Assembly (NCBI GenBank): GCA_002633005.1
Contig: NMRA01000184.1
Coordinates: forward strand, 608,328-672,327
Length of the DNA: 64,000 nucleotides
Source of the DNA: Phoronis australis
Taxonomy: Eukaryota > Phoronida > Phoronidae
Direction of reading: 5' to 3'
Shown here: positions 27,801-37,500 of the stretch, in pieces
Numbering within the stretch: position 1 is the first letter of the stretch
How the letters are laid out: each line of letters opens with the position of its first letter
The notes under the pieces: model-generated
The model's input: only the letters and a program-made list of their open reading frames with translations
The model's database searches: none
Told to the model about the DNA's origin: nothing
Position numbers and translations under genes: made by a program

Positions 27801-28450
27801 CATTTTCTTGAGTCTTTGATGGTTTCGATGTTCTTGTTGGTAACGAAAATGGAATCCTGTCACCTTTTGGAATATTATGAGATTGAATTTGTGGGAGTAA
27901 AAGACCTCATTTGATTTTCTTTTTTAGCCAGGTGAACGGGGCAAAATACTGGTTGATGAATATAGTTCAATTGACAATGCACCATTGCTATAAGTGTATG
28001 AGTAGCGCCATCTTTTGAAAATGAACATTTAGTTCCCTCCATTGAAGGTTTGAGAAATGCTTGGTCAGTCTGTTTTAATTGTTTTCAAAGTTGGAGGAAT
28101 GTAGTGTGAGAAAAATATTACAAGTGAGGCTGTGCTTATAGGAGGAACAATTTAGGTGACTTGTCTTGTCAATGAAAAAAGGCAAACACTTAGTCGTCAT
28201 TGTTGTATGTACTCGATAGACAGTATTTGATTCGTTTCATTCTTTTTCCCTCCAGGGTCTTGACAAAGAGTGGAGTAGTCTAAATGCACTTGTGGTTCAT
28301 CATTCGGTAATGCCAGAGATGTTGCCGTGCACGCTACGGCTTCCTAGGAACTCTAACAATCCGTCCTTTCACGAAAAAGACAATGACCAAGATGAAACCG
28401 ATCCAGATTATCACCGACTCACGGACTTCAACTCGCTAAAGTTGACGTGA
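550..28450 (+). CDS. PTB-SH2 adaptor protein, SH2D5/tensin-related (3' six exons; 5' end outside window)
   Basis: The joined coding exons are 550-855, 2235-2609, 6657-6832, 25852-25950, 27065-27236 and 28256-28450. They encode 440 residues ending at TGA 28448-28450, and all exon phases match (0,0,2,2,0). Residues 1-20 resemble the closing helix of a PTB domain (EELNAILGNAFKMAYANRR). Residues 21-285 are a charged then Ser/Pro/Tyr-rich linker with possible phosphotyrosines (ENYTYPDM, RDYEYGG). Residues 312-415 are an SH2 domain: WYQPGIPRE start, SFIVRDS with the phosphotyrosine-binding Arg337, and a tensin-like end (RGVRLKG, ALVVHHSVMPEMLPC). SH2 domains bind phosphotyrosine and PTB domains bind NPxY-type peptides, so this is a cytoplasmic signalling adaptor. 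PTB before SH2 is the order in SHC and SH2D5; tensins have SH2 before PTB. The SH2 sequence looks tensin-like, so an SH2D5-like relative is my best reading. The exact orthology is inference. Confidence 0.8.
856..2234 (+). other. intron A, with an inverted LINE/SINE-like 3' tail
   Basis: This is the intron between exons A and B. I see no exon in it. Its most visible content is an AT-rich block from about 1609 to 1860, listed separately. Confidence 0.6.
1609..1860 (-). repeat. AT-rich retroelement-like tail (reverse orientation)
   Basis: The plus strand reads a run of TAATAA-type triplets followed by AAACTTTATTTATTGAGGA and a low-complexity TTAAATTAA stretch. On the minus strand this is an AATAAAGTTT signal followed by ATT repeats, as at the 3' end of many invertebrate non-LTR retroelements. 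No coding part remains, so the class is a guess. Confidence 0.35.
2235..2609 (+). CDS. PTB-SH2 adaptor exon B (linker)
   Basis: The acceptor is cattttcag and the donor is GTAAGA at 2610. It encodes 125 residues in phase 0, starting AKYAVGQKQHRQ. It contains a PPPLVRN segment, the small internal repeat INGVKVNGVK and the tyrosine cluster ENYTYPDMMKY, candidate phosphorylation sites. Confidence 0.8.
2679..2930 (+). repeat. dispersed repeat family A, copy 1
   Basis: It starts GGTAAAATGTCACCAGTTT and later has TTGAAAAGTTTTGAGCATTCACAGTAATG-like sequence. The same order of motifs recurs at 12145-12400 and 23815-24075. Confidence 0.5.
5956..5971. other. assembly gap (16 N)
   Basis: A run of 16 undefined bases inside intron B. 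Its true length is unknown. Confidence 0.95.
6657..6832 (+). CDS. PTB-SH2 adaptor exon C (linker)
   Basis: The acceptor is tgtttgtag and the donor is GTATGT at 6833. It encodes MSKTSNMQNRPLPATPVDE onward and ends in phase 2 (TCA AG). It holds a proline motif (RPLPATP, a possible SH3 ligand) and RDYEYGG with two tyrosines. The ATG at its first codon makes an alternative internal start conceivable, but upstream exons join in frame. Confidence 0.78.
8764..9000 (+). repeat. dispersed repeat family A, diverged copy
   Basis: It starts GGTAAAATCTCACCAATTT, the same opening as the other family A copies. The rest is strongly diverged. Confidence 0.35.
12145..12400 (+). repeat. dispersed repeat family A, copy 2
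   Basis: It opens GTAAAATGTCACCAATTA, continues TTGAAAACTTTTGGCTACTC and ends ATTATTTTTTGTCTGGAATT. That ending is shared with the copy at 23815-24075. Confidence 0.55.
15290..15830 (+). repeat. dispersed repeat family B, copy 1
   Basis: It contains GGGTCACATGACCACGTCTT, then a CAGCAGAAAAGAATGGTACA-type segment and ATAGCAAAACA. The same order of motifs occurs at 35385-35620 and 38130-38345, both in SLC18 introns. Confidence 0.5.
16640..16815 (+). repeat. dispersed repeat family E, copy 1
   Basis: It shares CCAAGCAACCATTTA and, further on, GTCTCACCACCTGGTGA with 31238-31450. A possible reversed fragment lies near 7235 (TTTCACCAGGTGGCG). Confidence 0.4.
17573..17893 (-). other. unrecognised ORF, 106 codons, inside intron C
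   Basis: The minus frame starts MSEISILAEDKKSCSDHG and has a protein-like composition with charged segments. The opposite strand is also open for 97 codons, which lowers the weight of either. I recognise no domain and see no clear spliced partners. Confidence 0.2.
22079..22270. repeat. tandem duplication, 2 x 96 bp
   Basis: Bases 22079-22174 are repeated at 22175-22270 with only two differences by eye (GTAAATAC/GTAGATAC and GTCTGAG/GTCCGAG). The near identity implies a recent duplication or an assembly artefact. Confidence 0.9.
22421..22476. repeat. 20-bp tandem repeat, about 2.8 copies
   Basis: The unit CAGGCTAGAGAGAATCTACA occurs at 22441 and, truncated, at 22461. A diverged copy precedes it at 22421. 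Confidence 0.85.
23104..23178. repeat. short tandem duplication
   Basis: The motif TTGGTTGTCTAGTTGCTGT appears twice about 42 bp apart, each preceded by a similar CATTTA-A-rich lead. Confidence 0.8.
23262..23400. mobile_element. MITE-like copy related to 49160-49345
   Basis: It contains CACGAGATTACGTGAGAT, AGAGAACACACGA, CTAGATTTTAGCTAGGTCCT and CCTTCCTG in the same order as the element at 49160-49345. The left arm is poorly kept. Confidence 0.55.
23815..24075 (+). repeat. dispersed repeat family A, copy 3
   Basis: It opens TTAAAATCTCACCAATTTGG and ends ATTATTTTTTGTCTGGAATT, as does copy 2. The open frame 23856-24164 runs through it and is not taken as a gene. Confidence 0.55.
25548..25615. 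repeat. trinucleotide-rich microsatellite
   Basis: An imperfect CAT/CGT/CAC triplet tract with an internal repeat of ATCATCACCATCGTCGTC. The Asp-rich minus-strand reading frame across it is a by-product. Confidence 0.8.
25852..25950 (+). CDS. PTB-SH2 adaptor exon D (start of SH2 domain)
   Basis: The acceptor is ggttatag and the donor is GTGAGT at 25951. The frame is completed by AG from exon C (AG|G = Arg). It encodes YDSLHRLQQQQRS, then WYQPGIPR, the first strand and helix of the SH2 domain. It ends in phase 2. Confidence 0.82.
25951..27064 (+). other. intron D, carrying an hAT-like element
   Basis: Almost half of this intron is the inverted-repeat element at 26062-26568. I see no exon in the rest. 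Confidence 0.7.
26062..26568. mobile_element. non-autonomous hAT-like element (CAGGGCTTGGAAT ends)
   Basis: The left end is CAGGGCTTGGAAT and the right end is its exact reverse complement ATTCCAAGCCCTG. Just inside, both ends carry CCGCG-rich sequence (TTTCCGCG). The CAGGG terminus is typical of hAT transposons, but I see no clean 8-bp target duplication. Short minus-strand frames inside do not resemble a transposase that I can name. Confidence 0.7.
27065..27236 (+). CDS. PTB-SH2 adaptor exon E (SH2 core with FIVRDS)
   Basis: The acceptor is tttggttgcag and the donor is GTAAGA at 27237. It encodes EIALEILNKEEVGSFIVRDS, the helix A and phosphotyrosine-binding strand B of SH2, then CFALSVRV and HYLIVRTKRGVRLK. 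The FIVRDS arginine is the invariant phosphate-binding residue. Confidence 0.92.
27237..28255 (+). other. intron E, with two old repeats
   Basis: A family A-related fragment in reverse orientation lies around 27640-27710 (GGAGATTTTACCA, CTACTCATGGC). Family D lies at 27735-27928. No exon is seen. Confidence 0.55.
27735..27928 (+). repeat. dispersed repeat family D, copy 1
   Basis: It shares GCCAACCCCA, GATGTTCTTGTT and an ending of the form AAAAGACCTCATTTGATTTT with 54650-54838. The order is kept, so this is a repeat family rather than chance. Confidence 0.55.
28256..28450 (+). CDS. PTB-SH2 adaptor terminal exon (end of SH2, stop)
   Basis: The acceptor is tttttccctccag. It encodes GLDKEWSSLNALVVHHSVMP and then MLPCTLRLP, matching the tensin-type end of SH2. 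An acidic tail with PSFHEKDNDQDETDPDYH follows, and the frame stops at TGA 28448-28450. Confidence 0.92.
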   Translation, partial: GLDKEWSSLNALVVHHSVMPEMLPCTLRLPRNSNNPSFHEKDNDQDETDPDYHRLTDFNSLKLT

Positions 28451-29885
28451 ACTGGGATTGGCAGTTTTATGGAAGTTATTTTGTGATGTAGCCCTCTTGT
28501 TGTGATATGGACACGTCCTCGGCGTACGTAGATGCATTTTAGACGGGACAGGAAAACTGTGGATGTGGGGTTTTATCGATTGTGCAAACAGGAATTGCTG
28601 GTGGGAATAGGGAGTATAGTCAGCGGCAAAACCAAGTGTTGGAAAACGGGAAATGGTGCGGAAAGGAAACGTTGAAGCCTAGGAAGACTGTGTTAACTAA
28701 TCGTTGGTAATCGTAAGTCACTGTTCATCAAAGGTGTTGTGTGACGCTGGGATGAAATTAAAGCGAATTATGGTCGTTTTTGAAGGACTGAAAAGGTGCT
28801 GTGGTGTAGTTGCCCTTCTGTTCAAGGCAACCGTGGCATATCCATTTGAGGTAGCAGATAACAGCTTTTTCTCGTAGTTTCGTTGTTTATGAAGCTTAGC
28901 TTCTGGATGAACTTTATTTTAGTTGCAACCATGCCGTAGCCAGTTTTGTTGTTTGGTTATAGTGTTGGGTAGTTCAGCTGCTGTCAGATGTCATCCAGTT
29001 GTCATTCGTTTACCTTGGTGATTACTCAATCTAGTCCAAAGGTCTTGTTCCAGACCTGGGTATGACCACTGGTAGAGTTTTATTATGGAAACTTGTTGGT
29101 ACAGGGTCTTATGATGTACACAAGTTATGCTCTTGGCTTGTGACGTGGAAAAAGTCAGCGAGCAAATCTTGGAAATGTGAATGTTACGGATGTGAAAATG
29201 ATGTTTATTGACTTTGGTTTGAATTTTATGAGTTAGAGCTGTTCATAGTCAGTCATTTTCGGGATACTAGAAGTATAATTTTGTTCTTCATGAGATTCCA
29301 GATATGTAATAACTATTGGTATCATGGACACACAGTTATTGGTGCCACCTATTGTGTGAAATTGGTACTGTTTTTTCATGCAAGAGTAACCTGAGAATGC
29401 AGTAGCACTTCGACGGGAAAAATACAGCGAAATGCTGCACTTTTGAACATTTTCCTCATTTTATTTTGCCATGGAATGTTCCATTTGATAAGAAGAAAAT
29501 ACTGTGCTTGCCAGCTTGGTAGTTGATTGTGCTTATTACCTGTGTCTATTCACACTCAGATAAATTATAATTTGTCATGTAACAAAGGAACTAGTTTTCT
29601 TGGCAGCCTTCCAAATTATTGTGTCATCCAATCAGACATATTGACATTTTCGACATTTAACATGCTCTCATTGGTTCTCCTTTGTTGTGACCTCTGAAAG
29701 GTTATCTTGAAATGAAGTGAGAGATATAAGGTGTTTGCGACTTATTTATATATATGGCACACTCATAGTGTATGCCGTTTGTACCATATTTGTGTTAGAG
29801 GATATGTTATAAGTGATGTTAATCGTTATTGTTCTGAACTGTTGGTGCTCAAATATGTAAATAAATATTAATGTAATTGGAACAA
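28451..29885 (+). other. 3' untranslated region of the adaptor gene
   Basis: The sequence after the stop has no further frame. It runs 1.4 kb to a polyadenylation signal, so I infer a 3' UTR of that length. Confidence 0.6.
29860..29865 (+). promoter_or_regulatory. polyadenylation signal AATAAA
   Basis: AATAAA is followed within about 25 bp by a GT-rich segment (TCTTGTTTGTTTATG). That is the usual arrangement for cleavage, expected near 29880. Confidence 0.6.
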
Positions 29886-31580
29886 ATCTTGTTTGTTTAT
29901 GAAGTTAATTATATGTGGCCAGTGATGAGATTCAGCAAATAACTGTGCTGGCCTACAGATGGCATCCACATAGGGCCTATAGGTGAAAGTTTACTGGCCC
30001 TGCTGCAAATACACTGGCCACCACTACGGGCCAGCATGTATTTCGAATGCTGTATGTGGCCCAACCCATGGTCAAGTGTCTTACATTGTATTTACACTGA
30101 TTTAAGACTTTCTGCAATTGAGTGTTATTGTGAGTTTAACACCATTTCAAAACTATTGTTACAAGAACTGTTGGGTTTTGTGGGATGGTGACCTCAGTAT
30201 GAAGTTCCTGCTATTTCCCCTGTATTTAATGAAAAACATTTTATTCCTAGTTTTTTTCAGTTCCACAGGGGTAGTTTTTAATGATTCAATCACAATACGT
30301 GCTGAAGGCAAGGTCTTGTTGATAGCAAGTATTTTGAAACTGAGCTTTGAGCATCCTTTACTATGGGAAGTGCGACTGTATTTCCAAATTATTAGTGTGT
30401 CTTGATTGGCCTTATATTTAGAAATAAACCTCATAGCATGAACTACGGGGGATACGTTTTATGCATAATCGGAAGCCTGGGATGTGTATTCCAGTAGGTT
30501 GGGGGTATGTTTGTGCGCCTCCAGTTATCTCTAAAAATGTTTGGGAAAGTAAATATTTTATTGACAACATCTCCACGCTGAACAACAATTCTTGAAAACC
30601 ATGATGCAACGAAGTGTATTTTTTTAAAGTCAGCAATCTAATAGGTGCGAAATATCTGCTTGTCTTTAAGACACTGTTTAGTAAAACTCCACGCATCTTT
30701 TTTTGCTGTCAAGACTACGACCTGCAGAAATCTCGAGTTGTTACGGTAAGTCCGCTCATTTATGCCTGGATCACAGTGAGTGGCGAAACACTGGTAATTT
30801 TTCCAATAATTGAAAATACCGAGAACGGACAAAAAGGCGCACAAATCGACCAGTTAAGACATACTTGTGCACTGTTTGTTTTCTCCTAATAATAACTTTC
30901 CACAGTCTTCATGAATCGCCATTTTACAACTGGGCCCTGTTTTATTTGCTGTAATGCAATGGGGGTTATTAGATAACAAGGCGGAATTCTTTAACTTTTT
31001 CGTTGAACGCAAAAATAGACGTGCTACCGAAAAGTACGAGAAGTATAGTGTGGCGCTCACTCTCACTTATGAGACCCATGCAATTTTATTTGCGCTTTAG
31101 TCGAGCCCATTACCATGAATCCACCCATGTTAAAACGTATTTGAAATCTCACAGATCGAATCGGATTATCTCCACACGTAAACAAACTTTCACTAGACGA
31201 AATAAGTAAGACATTCTCTTGTAATATCGGTCAACACAAGCAGTGCCAAGCAACCATTTATGCTTTAAGCAACTTCTTCTGCTTCATTTTCTCATATATC
31301 TCTTTGATAAACTATATTTGAAGGGATTCAAAAACGTCCATTTCTACGACATGTTTTTGGGGGTTCTAATCGAGTCGACCGCTGATATCTTTTGACTCGA
31401 CTCGTGAACGAGACGGTCTCGCCACCTGGTGACTTCCGTTGTTGAAAATCGCCTAGCAGGCCCGCTACCGCTGTGTTTGGTCTTTCGCATGCAAATGAGA
31501 CCAAACACGCGTGACGTCCTGAACAGAAGGTAGTCGGCTGTCTCTCAGTGTGGCGAAAAAGAACAGTTCCATCGTACACC
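29886..31580. other. intergenic stretch upstream of the SLC18 gene
   Basis: No gene recognised. The second half presumably contains the promoter and 5' UTR of the SLC18 gene. I see no TATA box that I would defend. A family E repeat lies at 31238-31450. Confidence 0.45.
31238..31450 (+). repeat. dispersed repeat family E, copy 2
   Basis: It shares GCCAAGCAACCATTTA and GTCTCGCCACCTGGTGA with 16640-16815. It abuts the SLC18 start exon. Confidence 0.4.
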
Positions 31581-31584
31581 ATGG
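31581..31584 (+). CDS. SLC18 start-codon exon (ATG G)
   Basis: ATGG is followed directly by a strong donor GTGAGT. The context TACACCATGG has A at -3 and G at +4. Joined to 34299 it gives MADDETASLV, in phase 1 as required. This start is inferred from phase and context, without transcript support. Confidence 0.6.
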
Positions 31585-34500
31585 GTGAGTAAAATTGGCA
31601 TCTTTTTCTAATCTTGATATTGATCGGATACAAGATTGTAAACTATGTACGCATTTATTTATAGGTAATTTAGTCACGTGGTCAACCAACACTGCAGCAA
31701 GTCGACACAGTCTCATGTATGTTTTCGAATTTTTTCACAACGTACCTGTTGAGGGTGGGTTCTCTGACTGAAATATACCAGCATAGTCCCTCAGACCTGA
31801 CTTTCTCGATTTCTCACTGAAACGTATATATAAAACTTCAGTCACTCATATACTAAAATACTGATTTGCAATGGTCCCAGGCTTAGACAAATAATTTTAG
31901 AAGATATTCGTATACCCTTAAACAAAGATTAGAGATTTTGGAAGGTCTTTGAAATTTTATTACATCATTTTAGCCCTGTCAACGTGGACACCGCAAAAAT
32001 GAGTACACTAAATACATTTTGGATCGTTCTGGGTAGTAAGCGAATGAAATAAAAACTGAGAGCCTTCACATCACCAGAAATTAATCTCTCGGTGCTTGAA
32101 TGCTGCCGTTACTGATTCACAGACAGAGAAATTGTATATTTGAGACGTAGATGTCATAGCTCGTATGATTTGATCGAATATCAAGCTGCGTAACAATTAA
32201 CGGGCTAAAGAGCCAGTTTAACAAATAGTTATTTTTATTAGGCCTGTTGTACTTATTTAGTATTATTTGGATGTTTTGACTTCGCAGAGTCTGATGCAAG
32301 AAAAAAACAGATGGAAAGCCCGGCGGTACCAAGGGAATTGTTGATACCAATCACCATTTATCAAATCAGAGTCAGATATTATGTCTGAGATAATTTTCAA
32401 TTAGAATCCGTAAAATGATTGTCGAAGGGATGCCAAGTACCGAGGAAGAGTATGATAAATCGTTTACAGTTGCATCGTACAAACAGTTTGATTTTCAGCG
32501 AAACCCGTACAACCTAATGGGTTGACGCGCGTGTCAACTCAAATGTGACGCCTAAAGGACTGACCCTGCAACGAGTGTCACGCAATCAACTCGTCACAAT
32601 TTCAAATAATCGTCTTAGAATGAGAAATACTATTTTTGAAGAGACAAAAATATCCATTTTGTCAGAATATGATGGAACTTATATTGTTATGACATCTATC
32701 CGTCCCTTTTTCCACAAATTATGCTCTGCTCTTTTGGGCAGACAAATTGCATAATTTTTACTCAGAGTGCAATTTCACTAATTCAAACTTTTGGCGCCAG
32801 ACTCCATATACAAAAAGGCATACAATAATCTATATCTAAGGTCCTTAATGGCTGTTCACAAAATTTGTCAAACTTATCGCAGAGACGTCAGAACCCGTTT
32901 TGCTTCAGTAGGACTTGCCGCGTCCCCTGGTGGCCTTTTTATACGCCCACATATTTATATGTGGACGCATTACGCCTTCATCTCCGTCCGTCCGTCAGTC
33001 CGCCCGCCCATCTGTCCGCCCGGCATCCGCTGCTCTATTTCAAAAACTCTTTGACGTACGTTCATGAAATTTTGCACTTGTTCCTTTCCGGATGGGACGG
33101 CATGAGCGAATTTTGGGACGGATCCGACTACCGATGTGCCCCCTAGTAGCAATTTTAGTGTGTTACGCTTACCTCTGTATCTTCAAAGGTCCTCAACGTA
33201 TTTTCATAAAATTTGGCATATAGATATCTGTTAGTGAGATGACACTGTCCTCTCGTTTTCGGATGGATTCGATGTATTTTGCGCCACCTAGTGGCCATTT
33301 TTACTGTTTTCGAGTCCACCCTCTATCAACCAAGCCATTCTAAGGATGATTTTGAAAATTGGCGCATATGTTCTCAGTGTGAAGAGGACGGTTGACGATG
33401 ATGACTTTGACTACTGTGGTGTCTCCTAGTGGCAGTTTTGGTTTGAGTCCATAGCTTATCTCATAAACCCATTGCAAGATCTTTATTAAATTTAGTAAGT
33501 ATATATATATATATATGAAGCTAACAACAGACGATGACGACCTTCAGGTGGATCCAACGAACGCTGTGCCCCCTAGTGGCAATTTCATTTTTCGTTTTCT
33601 TTTGTTTCTCAGAAGTCCCTTGACAGATTTTTATGGAATTTGTTAAATAGCTTTCCATTAAAGAAAGGATGACATGTTCCCGTTTTCGGGTGGATTGGGC
33701 GTTTTTGCGCCATGTAGTGTCCCTTTCTATGTAATAAATAACTCTAGAAGCACCCTGTTTGCGGTGCATCCGTGGGCGTATTTTAACGCTCCGCGTTGCT
33801 CTTGTTATTTTTGTGCTTGTCTCCCTATAATACGTCAAGCAGCTTGAAGGAATACGAAATGAGAGGAGAGCGAAATCAGGCACACGGAAATCATAACTTC
33901 CGGTCGGGTCCTTACCGCGTTGTATTTAGTCAATGAAAGCAAATAAAATCGTTAATAGTAATAACAAGTTTTGTATTATGATGTTCTTTTATTAATTCAA
34001 TGAAATTTTAACAAGTGGTTATTGTTTTAAAACAACGTCTTGTTCTGATCGCCTGCTCAACCTACTGCCGGTCCGGTAGTGCAAGTAGCAAAAGGCTACT
34101 GTTCTGTTAATTTGTTATTTCATGTTAAATTTGTTCCGTATGTTGATTAGTTAAAATTGCTGCTATTTTACATGGAATAAACAGAGATGATGATGTGAGA
34201 TCTGAAGGAAAAATCCGGAAACTAAAGCTCATCGAGGTGAAAATTTGGTTATCGTAATCAGTACAACCAAAAATTTACTATGCTTCATCTCATTTCAGCT
34301 GACGACGAAACGGCCTCGTTGGTACCTTCTGTTAAACATTACAACGGTTGCTGTACCAGGCTGCGATCATCACGACACCTAGTTGTTACCATTGTGTTCC
34401 TCGCCGTCATGTTGGACGTCCTACTTATGACCGTCGTTGGTGAGTACGGATTCATACAGTTTCTGTGCCACTTGGTCAAACCCTCAGGATTGGGTTTTCA

Positions 34501-37500
34501 AATTAAAGTGTGCTGGACCATGTTAACTACTCAAACTTGCATCATTGAACGTGTTTCTGCGAAATTAAATTCGATTCCAGTATACCGAGCTGCTATTTCT
34601 GTGACTTCTTCGTAAACATTGAGAGTCTCCATGCAGTTTATAGTGTTTTGCTTTTAGGTTTATCTTAAAAGACGACGTTTGTCTCAACATACGTTGGGCA
34701 TTCTCCTTCTTTGGAAATGCAAATTTTGACCCCGGTTCTTGACCCCAAATAGCAACTGTTTAGGTTTTATTGTATAATGATTCGAGTACGTGCATATATT
34801 GTCTGTATGAGGGACCGGGAGGGAAGTTCGAAATTCGGAAGAAAAAGTTTTATTTCGTGCACATTTCAAAGCTGATAAACTTCTTTAGTTGGTGATTTTT
34901 TTCTGGAAATTCCCACACAGATCTAAGATAATAACTCGTTAGATCACATGAAAAGCGGTTTCATTTTGAAGACGCAACTTTTTTCTGTGTATTTTCAAAG
35001 CTTTTCTTTCCACCCCTGCCGTTTTTCCACGTTTTTCCGCTACACACGACTACGCTAATACGACAGGGCGGTGNGGGGGGGGGCATGGTCCTCTTGGCCC
35101 GTGTTTAAATCCACTACTGCGCTTCATGGGAATCGATACCATCCTTCGAATCTAGCGTAGAACCCCTGGACATTACAAGTATCCGCACCGATATGGGTCC
35201 ACGCATAGCGTAACATCCTTATTCTGTGTACGCGTAAAATGAGCACATATTTAACGTCGATGAACACTCTTCGGACAACGATAGGAAGGATGGAAAGTGA
35301 GCGAAATTCTACGTTTTTATTTTCATTCACGTTAAAACTTAAAAGTAAGGTGAAGTTAGGTGTACTGCTAAATTACTGACTCTAGACTTAGTCAAATATC
35401 TATAAAACTGTAGATTTTTAACTCGGTAAAACCAGCCTTCAGGGTTCTATTTTTGACTTTTCACCTACCCGTCATTAATTGGGTCACGTGACCATGTCTT
35501 TTAATTAAAAATCATGAAGAAAGGAAGTTACATCGATAGCAAAACAACTGTGTCAATAATATGATCAAATCTCGGTGATATAAATGTTCAAGATCACGTC
35601 TCAAAAACTCCTTCTTTCATGACGTCAGCTTAAACTAGAGATTTTCTTGGCCCTACATGACCTCACTAAAAAGCACGATATCGTATCCCGGTTGCGGTTT
35701 TAAGATCACGGGTTAGATACATTCAGTTGGACAACTTTTGATTGATAAAATTGGGTTTTGGTAGTAGGGGAAGCTACGCCCTCACAAACCCAAAGTCATC
35801 ACAGCTGATTAGTTTCAAACGTCTAGTTGAGCAACACCGAGTTGTCTCTTAAATTTCTTCAACAATGATTGTGGACCCGCCTGCCCATCCAGTTCGTGTA
35901 TACGTGGGTTGGTGTCTTGTATCCGGACCTTTAAGTTTTAGCTCAATTTTCAAAGTCCCAGATCGAACACCGATGCAAATGCCTCCAACCACACTCGGTA
36001 CAATGATCTCTGTGTGCGCCGGCAAGCTATCCATATAGAACGATCCTTTGATACTTGATGGGTTAGCACACTCTTTACCATTCAGTGTTATCATCCATGT
36101 CATGTACGCCCTCTCGCCCGTGATTTTATCGAGTCCAAGGTTCCCAAGGAACATAATTTTCAATGCACTGGTCGATCGCTTTTTAACGAAGGTCAATGAT
36201 TGAATGACACCACTGTTCTTAGAATATTCATTTTCCCACGTAACTTGATGGACGTTTGGTTTTATCTCGTCTGTCTGTTTCTCAAGTACTTTCATTTTGT
36301 TGTTTAATCCCAGCTGAATGCTGTCAAAGTTGGACTGCTTATTGCGCATGATTGCGATGTCTACTTTTAAAGCATCGACTGTTTGAATTACCTGAGAAAC
36401 CGAGGTTTTTGAATAATCAAATTCCTGTCTTATTTGCATCTGAGCTTTCGTGAGATTTCCCATGTCAATTTTAGTGTTGGCCTTCAGCTGATTTAAAGCA
36501 ACCCCACAGTCATTCTGCCATCTTGTCATATTATTTCTAAAACGGTCCTCGACTTCATTTATTCTGGATTGCAGTGTGGCCTGGTTTTGCTTCAGTTCAG
36601 CGATAACTTTTACTTGGAGAGTTGCTCTGCTGCTCAGTTCATTGATAACTTTTTCTTGGAGAGCTACTCTATGCTCCAAGGTTAACACTCGTGTCGATTG
36701 CTTGACCAGGGCATCGAGAGCAACACCTATGTGCCTGATTTCGGAGTTGAATGCTGTCTGGGCATGTGCGAACTTTTGTCAAACGGCCAACCATTCCCCA
36801 GTTTGAAAGTTACGTGACTTATGTCGAATGAACTTGGTCCCGCAAATGAAATACATGAGCGGCGCAGGACTAGGATGCGCGCCTCCCCAGCCCATGCCCA
36901 TGGGCGGCGCAGCACTGAAATAAGTAGGGACTATAGCCTCCTATGGTGCGTCTCCCATGAAATACACCGTTTTTTTTCGTGATACATTGTTATAAGTGAC
37001 TTTAGTTACGCGTTAGCGTAAATGTGCTCGCTAAATGAAAATTCGAATTGAATGTCTTAGTCAGACTTCCAATTGGCGAGTGAAATTCAGATTTTAGGTC
37101 CTTCGTCTGAAGGTCTTTTGTCCCTAACCGTTATTTCACCCGAAGTTGCTACTCTACGCAGTGCGTGGATTTCATCCAGAAGACCTCGGACTTGTAGGAT
37201 TCTTAGTACAAAATGTTTTATTAGTAATTAAAAACAAGAGAATATTCCTCTGGGCAGCTCCTTGTGGTACAGACGAAGATTGTTTATATTTGGGAAATTG
37301 CTTTCTCGGAAAACGTGGCAATGACTATCGGGACTATAGCAACGAATCTCAGTAATCGCCACCTGCCTTGTCTTCATAGTTAGGCATATACTTGGAATAT
37401 TTTTAAATCTTTGAAAGTTTGGACTACTTACTAACGCCGAGTTGTGGCTAAACCCTTGATCACATTGATTTCCGTTAGTACAAAAATCTCATTTGTTACA

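Noticed and set aside
36727-36915. Minus-strand frame MLRRPWAWAGEARIL as the missing 5' exon of the CTHRC1-like gene
   Set aside because: It is in another frame relative to the coil, is not a signal peptide, and offers no splice that I would defend.
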